A stretch of DNA of 64,000 bases from Strix aluco (taxonomy: Eukaryota; Chordata; Aves; Strigiformes; Strigidae). The DNA lies in the NCBI RefSeq assembly GCF_031877795.1, contig NC_133938.1:17020920-17084919 (forward strand), given 5' to 3'. Numbering within the stretch: position 1 is the first letter of the stretch; the number at the start of each line of letters is the position of its first letter. This document shows, piece after piece, positions 61,601 to 64,000 of the stretch. The position numbers were made by a program, and so were the translations under genes. The notes beneath the pieces were generated by a model, which worked only from the letters and a program-made list of their open reading frames with translations, had not been told where the DNA came from and did no database searches.

Positions 61601-62757
61601 CCCCAAAGGCTCCTCTAGTACAATTAGCTGGCTAAGTTTACCCTGCAGCCAAGTGGTATGTTCTCTTGGTTAAGCGAAGATAAATTCTCAAAGAACCATG
61701 GCTCTCAACAAACCCCAAGGAGTTACAAGATCAAAGTACACCACTGTCCCCTTAAAGGTTTAACTGAGCCTACTCTGTCCCTCACTAACACTGAACCACA
61801 CTGCATTGCATACACATAAAGTGCACTTTGGTATACAAGCATAGATCGCTAAACTACCAGTAAAATAATTTTGAAACTTTTATAGTACCTTCTTCTACAG
61901 GACAGACAATTCTTCTCTTCCTGTTTCGGTTTCTGCACTGAGCCCCTTCCTTTAATTCAAAGGGTGAAGGAGGTCTCGTCAGCCTTTGATGATACTAGCT
62001 CTGCTGTCAGTACTACCTCTCCCTATTCATAGAGCTCAAAGAGCCATGGAAACTAACTGTGAATGGTACCTGTTTAGTTCACTCTGTATTACTTCACTGT
62101 CAGTATTTTTTTCCAGAACTATTGGAAATCTGTAAATGAGAAGCCAAAAGCCATTAGTCTAGATGTATGGCCCTCCCTGAACCATGAGATATTAGTGTTA
62201 AGGATAACCTGTATTCTTAATAGGTTTGGATACAGTCTTGATGGTTTTAAGATATTTCTGTAGTGAACATCTTTCAGGGTTTTCCTGCTTTTCATAGATC
62301 TCTGAAATAATTGCTTTTCTCTAAAATTTGTAAATGAGAACCTAGTACACTGAGAGAAAACTTTCATTCCAACAGAACTGGTCACTCACTTTTTCAAGCT
62401 GAAGCCTGGATGAAAGTTCTTTAACATGCTTCTCCCTTTCAAGTATTTTTCTCCTGAGATTCTTCATGGAAAAAAAAACCCAAAGAAATTATTTTAATGT
62501 CTGTACACAACAATCCAACAGTAATACACACTGATGAACATTTCATCTGTAAAACTAAGATTACATTTTGTAGTGATAAACCACAAATACTTCCACTTTG
62601 CCACTCTCACTTGAAATTGTACAATCCCGTGATGTAGCCATTTTAAGATGTACAGCACAGAACAAAAAAGAGACAGAAATTTTAGTTTACTTACAGTATT
62701 TTGGGTTTCGTTTTCACTTATCTTCTGCATCAAAGCGTCAATGTTTTTACTGTTTAA
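46506..62757 (-). CDS. ODF2L: ODF2L (outer dense fibre protein 2-like / BCAP), 13 C-terminal coding exons, 5' partial
   Basis: Thirteen minus-strand exons (62695-62757, 62390-62461, 60482-60598, 58304-58489, 56893-57002, 55266-55401, 54592-54702, 53328-53432, 52040-52198, 49862-49947, 49613-49775, 48631-48756, 46506-46634) join in frame to 1563 bases: 520 residues plus TGA. The product is nearly continuous coiled coil, rich in Glu, Lys, Leu and Gln. It aligns along its length with human ODF2L as I recall it, for example [39 protein letters not shown] and the ODF2-family end [13 protein letters not shown]. In mammals ODF2L localises to centriolar satellites and basal bodies and restrains ciliogenesis; it is a paralogue of ODF2/cenexin. 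Unlike ODF2, it stops soon after the conserved tail. The human protein is about 636 residues, so roughly 110-120 N-terminal residues lie beyond the right edge. Introns range from 86 to 2092 bp and hold nothing recognisable beyond poly-A runs. Confidence 0.93.
48631..48756 (-). CDS. ODF2L: ODF2L coding exon l
   Basis: 42 codons, [20 protein letters not shown] to LLCLFHH; acceptor CTATTATAG, donor GTGAGT. Phase 0. Matches human VAEEIEKMSSRERALQIKI and its ODF2 counterpart. Confidence 0.93.
49613..49775 (-). CDS. ODF2L: ODF2L coding exon k
   Basis: One base plus 54 codons: [20 protein letters not shown] to [15 protein letters not shown]. Acceptor TTGCATAAAG (purine-rich just before the AG), donor ATG|GTATTG, clearly non-consensus beyond GTA. 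The frame and the human match LARQLEAALEEGRQK support both ends. Confidence 0.9.
49776..49861 (-). other. ODF2L: 86-bp ODF2L mini-intron
   Basis: It begins GTAACTTTTT and ends TTTTGCATAAAG on the minus strand, and splits an arginine codon AG|A. It is far shorter than the other introns of this gene (233-2092 bp). It contains in-frame stops, so retention would truncate the protein. Confidence 0.85.
49862..49947 (-). CDS. ODF2L: ODF2L coding exon j
   Basis: 28 codons plus [22 protein letters not shown] to KYENLK, then R split with exon k. Acceptor TTTTCACAG, donor GTAACT. It is followed by an intron of only 86 bp. Confidence 0.92.
51366..51390 (+). repeat. Poly-A run (25 A) in an ODF2L intron
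   Basis: A long A-homopolymer followed by GGAGAGAAAAGAG. It may be the tail of an old retroposed sequence in plus orientation, but the DNA to its left matches no family I know. Confidence 0.75.
52040..52198 (-). CDS. ODF2L: ODF2L coding exon i
   Basis: 53 codons, [20 protein letters not shown] to [10 protein letters not shown]. Acceptor CTATGCAG, donor GTGCTT (weak). Phase 0. The middle (residues [11 protein letters not shown]) has two prolines and diverges from the human coiled-coil sequence, suggesting a local break in the helix. It is also unusually CpG-rich for an exon of this gene. Confidence 0.92.
53328..53432 (-). CDS. ODF2L: ODF2L coding exon h
   Basis: 35 codons, [20 protein letters not shown] to CLELDK; acceptor TGTCATAG, donor GTAAGT. 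Phase 0. Corresponds to human VQKLQEAAEIVKSRCENLL. Confidence 0.92.
54592..54702 (-). CDS. ODF2L: ODF2L coding exon g
   Basis: 37 codons, [20 protein letters not shown] to LAEQYKNQ; acceptor TAATCAAG, donor GTGACC (weak). Phase 0 at both ends. Parallels human TTLAALKDEVVSVENELSEL. Confidence 0.92.
55266..55401 (-). CDS. ODF2L: ODF2L coding exon f
   Basis: One base plus 45 codons: [20 protein letters not shown] to YLENEKLK. The acceptor CTATCTAAAAAG has a weak pyrimidine tract but is the only AG that completes the AA|G lysine and restores the alignment. Donor GTGAGA. A 100-codon open frame runs through the acceptor into the intron, so an extended form of the exon cannot be excluded from sequence alone. 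Confidence 0.9.
55510..55528 (+). repeat. Poly-A run (about 19 A) in an ODF2L intron
   Basis: A simple homopolymer about 110 bp upstream of exon f in gene orientation. On the minus strand it is a T-run in the intron. Confidence 0.75.
56893..57002 (-). CDS. ODF2L: ODF2L coding exon e
   Basis: 36 codons plus two bases (AA): [17 protein letters not shown] to LQIETEDLR. Acceptor TTCTCTAG, donor GTAAGT. Phase 2 at the 3' end; the lysine codon AA|G is completed by exon f. It matches human EAKLSETISAS and QIETMKK. Confidence 0.92.
58304..58489 (-). CDS. ODF2L: ODF2L coding exon d
   Basis: 62 codons from [12 protein letters not shown] through [20 protein letters not shown] to LTSRIREC. Acceptor GCTGCAG, donor TGT|GTGAGT, phase 0. 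It is the largest exon in the window. The final Cys stands where human has Gln. The donor could in principle be shifted, but GTGAGT here keeps the frame and the alignment. Confidence 0.93.
60482..60598 (-). CDS. ODF2L: ODF2L coding exon c
   Basis: 39 codons from [17 protein letters not shown] to [10 protein letters not shown]; acceptor TTTCTTAG, donor GTCAGC (non-consensus at position 3). Phase 0 at both ends. It parallels the human SQSVKVVHERLQIQIHKREAEN segment. Confidence 0.92.
61041..61060 (+). repeat. G-rich simple repeat in an ODF2L intron
   Basis: GGGGGGGTGGGGGGGTGGG gives three G-runs with single-T spacers on the plus strand. The ODF2L transcript is C-rich here. Confidence 0.75.
62390..62461 (-). 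CDS. ODF2L: ODF2L coding exon b
   Basis: 24 codons, [20 protein letters not shown] then QLEK; acceptor CATGAAG after a long T-run, donor GTGAGT, phase 0 at both ends. It is separated from exon a by a 233-bp intron. It matches human NLKKKVFEKEAHIQELS. Confidence 0.9.
62695..62757 (-). CDS. ODF2L: ODF2L coding exon a (5'-most in window)
   Basis: 21 codons, starting [12 protein letters not shown] and ending NETQNT, with acceptor TCTTGCAG and donor GTAAGT. Both ends are in phase 0. It corresponds to human NLSSML...NESENT. No upstream exon could be found to the right, so the preceding intron exceeds 1243 bp. Confidence 0.85.
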
Positions 62758-64000
62758 CTGCAAGACAGAAGCAGGAAACATTAAAAAATCGCTTCCTATT
62801 ATAATTGATTTAGCATTTTTTTTCAACAGTTGAATTTTGTACATATAATTTGCTACGTTTTCAAATTTGGTACATATGAATATAAAAGCTCACATACTCA
62901 CAAGCTACTTAGATTTGGTGGTTTAAACCTAAAGATTCAATTTATTTTGTGCATAGAACTTTGTAGATGAAGAAAACAAATTAGGGTCTTTCCATACACC
63001 AATTTCTTTACTTTAGCTAAAAGGACTCTAAATACCATAAATCCTTAAGTGTTATTTAAACACCTATCAAATAGTAAAAGCATTTGTACAACTTGTAATA
63101 ATTTAAAGATCAAGTATTAAAGTCTTTCAGGAACTTCAGTTAGATAAGAGAATTTGAAGATTGAACAAGAAAGCATAGTCTGGGAGATCACAAAAATCAA
63201 CCTACATTAACTGTTACTACAAATCCAAAAGAATTTATGTCCCTACAATATTATCAACTAAACTTCTCATTTTAAAATGTCTTATTTTTGGGGTGGGGTA
63301 ACTTTCCATTAAAAAGAAAAAAAAAAAAAAAGATTTGTGGGACTTTCATTGCACTAGTGAGAGAATAAACCCACTGCCTCAAAGGAGAAACTTTGGCATC
63401 AGAAGTTTTACAACTCCTTGCAAAGCATTCATCTTATCCTGTCCTGCATGTAATTCCTCAGAATGTTCTGTAATCTTGATCCAATGTTTATCTGTAAAGT
63501 CAGTACATGGACCCCAATTCTGCATCCAGATTTCCACCTCCCCATAAACACTGTATTCAGTAGTAGTCCTATCCTTTCCTGACTGCACTGAGACAGATTT
63601 GCTATCAGCAAAAATCTAACATATAAACAGGAATGGTGTTTTATGATCCCACAGTAATTTATCAGCAAAAATAACAGGGCTTAGAAGACTTCCCAGAATT
63701 GAAAAGTGACTGGAAACCTAAATTATCCATACCATCTTTCCACTCTCAGGAAAATTGTCTTCCCCACAGTTAGTTATCTATGAACTTTCTCTCAAATGAT
63801 CAACAAAAAGCCTCATGCTGTAAGACAGCTAGCATTGTCTATGAAAACCTGAAAATCAAGAATATTGTGTCTTTAAAAAAAATCAGAAGAAACACCCATC
63901 TGTTAGCTTGCAAGAACAAAAGGTTAGCTTTATGACTTCTGAAAGAAAGCTAACAAAGTCAGCAATGACATTTAATTTTAAAAGAAATCTACATTATTCA
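62758..64000 (-). other. ODF2L: ODF2L intron (partial, runs off the right edge)
   Basis: This is the sequence upstream of exon a. The preceding human exon encodes a leucine-rich coiled coil (EILIKELDTFKSVKLALEHLL), and nothing like it is visible here on the minus strand. A 69-codon ATG frame at 63379-63588, open further up to about 63615 behind a TATATGTTAG acceptor-like site, does not match ODF2L and is treated as a chance frame. Confidence 0.6.
63312..63331 (+). repeat. A-rich run in an ODF2L intron
   Basis: Simple A-rich sequence (aaaaagaaaa...agattt), no adjoining element recognised. Confidence 0.6.

Noticed and set aside
63379..63615. Minus-strand open frame as an additional ODF2L exon
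   Set aside because: It ends in a stop codon without a donor, does not resemble the human ODF2L segment expected there, and exon a already has a good acceptor in phase 0.
1..64000. CRISPR arrays, operons, tRNA or rRNA genes, intact retroviruses
   Set aside because: No regular direct-repeat array, no tRNA B-box with cloverleaf context, no LTR pair and no gag/pol/env-type long frames were seen; the DNA is ordinary vertebrate intron and intergenic sequence.

Overview
This window is vertebrate nuclear DNA, most probably from a bird. The evidence is small exons separated by AT-rich introns, consensus GT-AG splice sites, one dense CpG island, and a 5'-truncated CR1 retroposon tail of the avian/sauropsid type at about 3251-3386. 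Nothing prokaryotic is present: there are no operons, Shine-Dalgarno starts or long stand-alone ORFs.

Two protein genes can be supported, both on the minus strand. (1) COL24A1 (collagen XXIV alpha-1): only its first coding exon is inside, at 5820-5875, within a CpG island at about 5180-6560. The exon encodes 18 codons plus two bases, MHLGAERTRRGRISSAAQ, which lines up residue for residue with the start of human COL24A1 as I recall it, and it ends at a GTAAGC donor. Everything from 5819 to the left edge is taken as its first intron. It holds the CR1 fragment and no recognisable exon. (2) ODF2L (outer dense fibre protein 2-like, also called BCAP): the last 13 coding exons lie between 62757 and 46506. 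They join in frame into 520 residues of coiled coil ending in the ODF2-family tail [10 protein letters not shown]. The 5' exons, about 110-120 residues judging from the human length, lie beyond the right edge.

Layout: 1-5819 is COL24A1 intron 1; 5820-6560 is COL24A1 exon 1, 5'UTR and promoter CpG island; about 6.6-46.45 kb is a 40-kb intergenic stretch without a recognisable gene, with scattered low-complexity repeats and palindromes; 46.46-62.76 kb is the 3' part of ODF2L; 62.76-64 kb is an ODF2L intron. Gene order and orientation (COL24A1 5' end facing the ODF2L 3' end, same strand) match human 1p22.3, with a shorter gap than I recall for human.

The genes are functionally unrelated neighbours: one is a fibrillar collagen, the other a centriolar-satellite/basal-body protein. 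I see no convincing novel system. The points most worth a second look are the COL24A1 start region (duplicated ATGCAT start, short upstream ORFs, a CRE-like TGATGTAAT site, a G-quadruplex-prone tract), the very short ODF2L 3'UTR with its 86-bp intron and several non-consensus donors, a perfect 24-bp palindrome at 43064-43087 and a poly-C/poly-G inverted repeat at 18210-18247.
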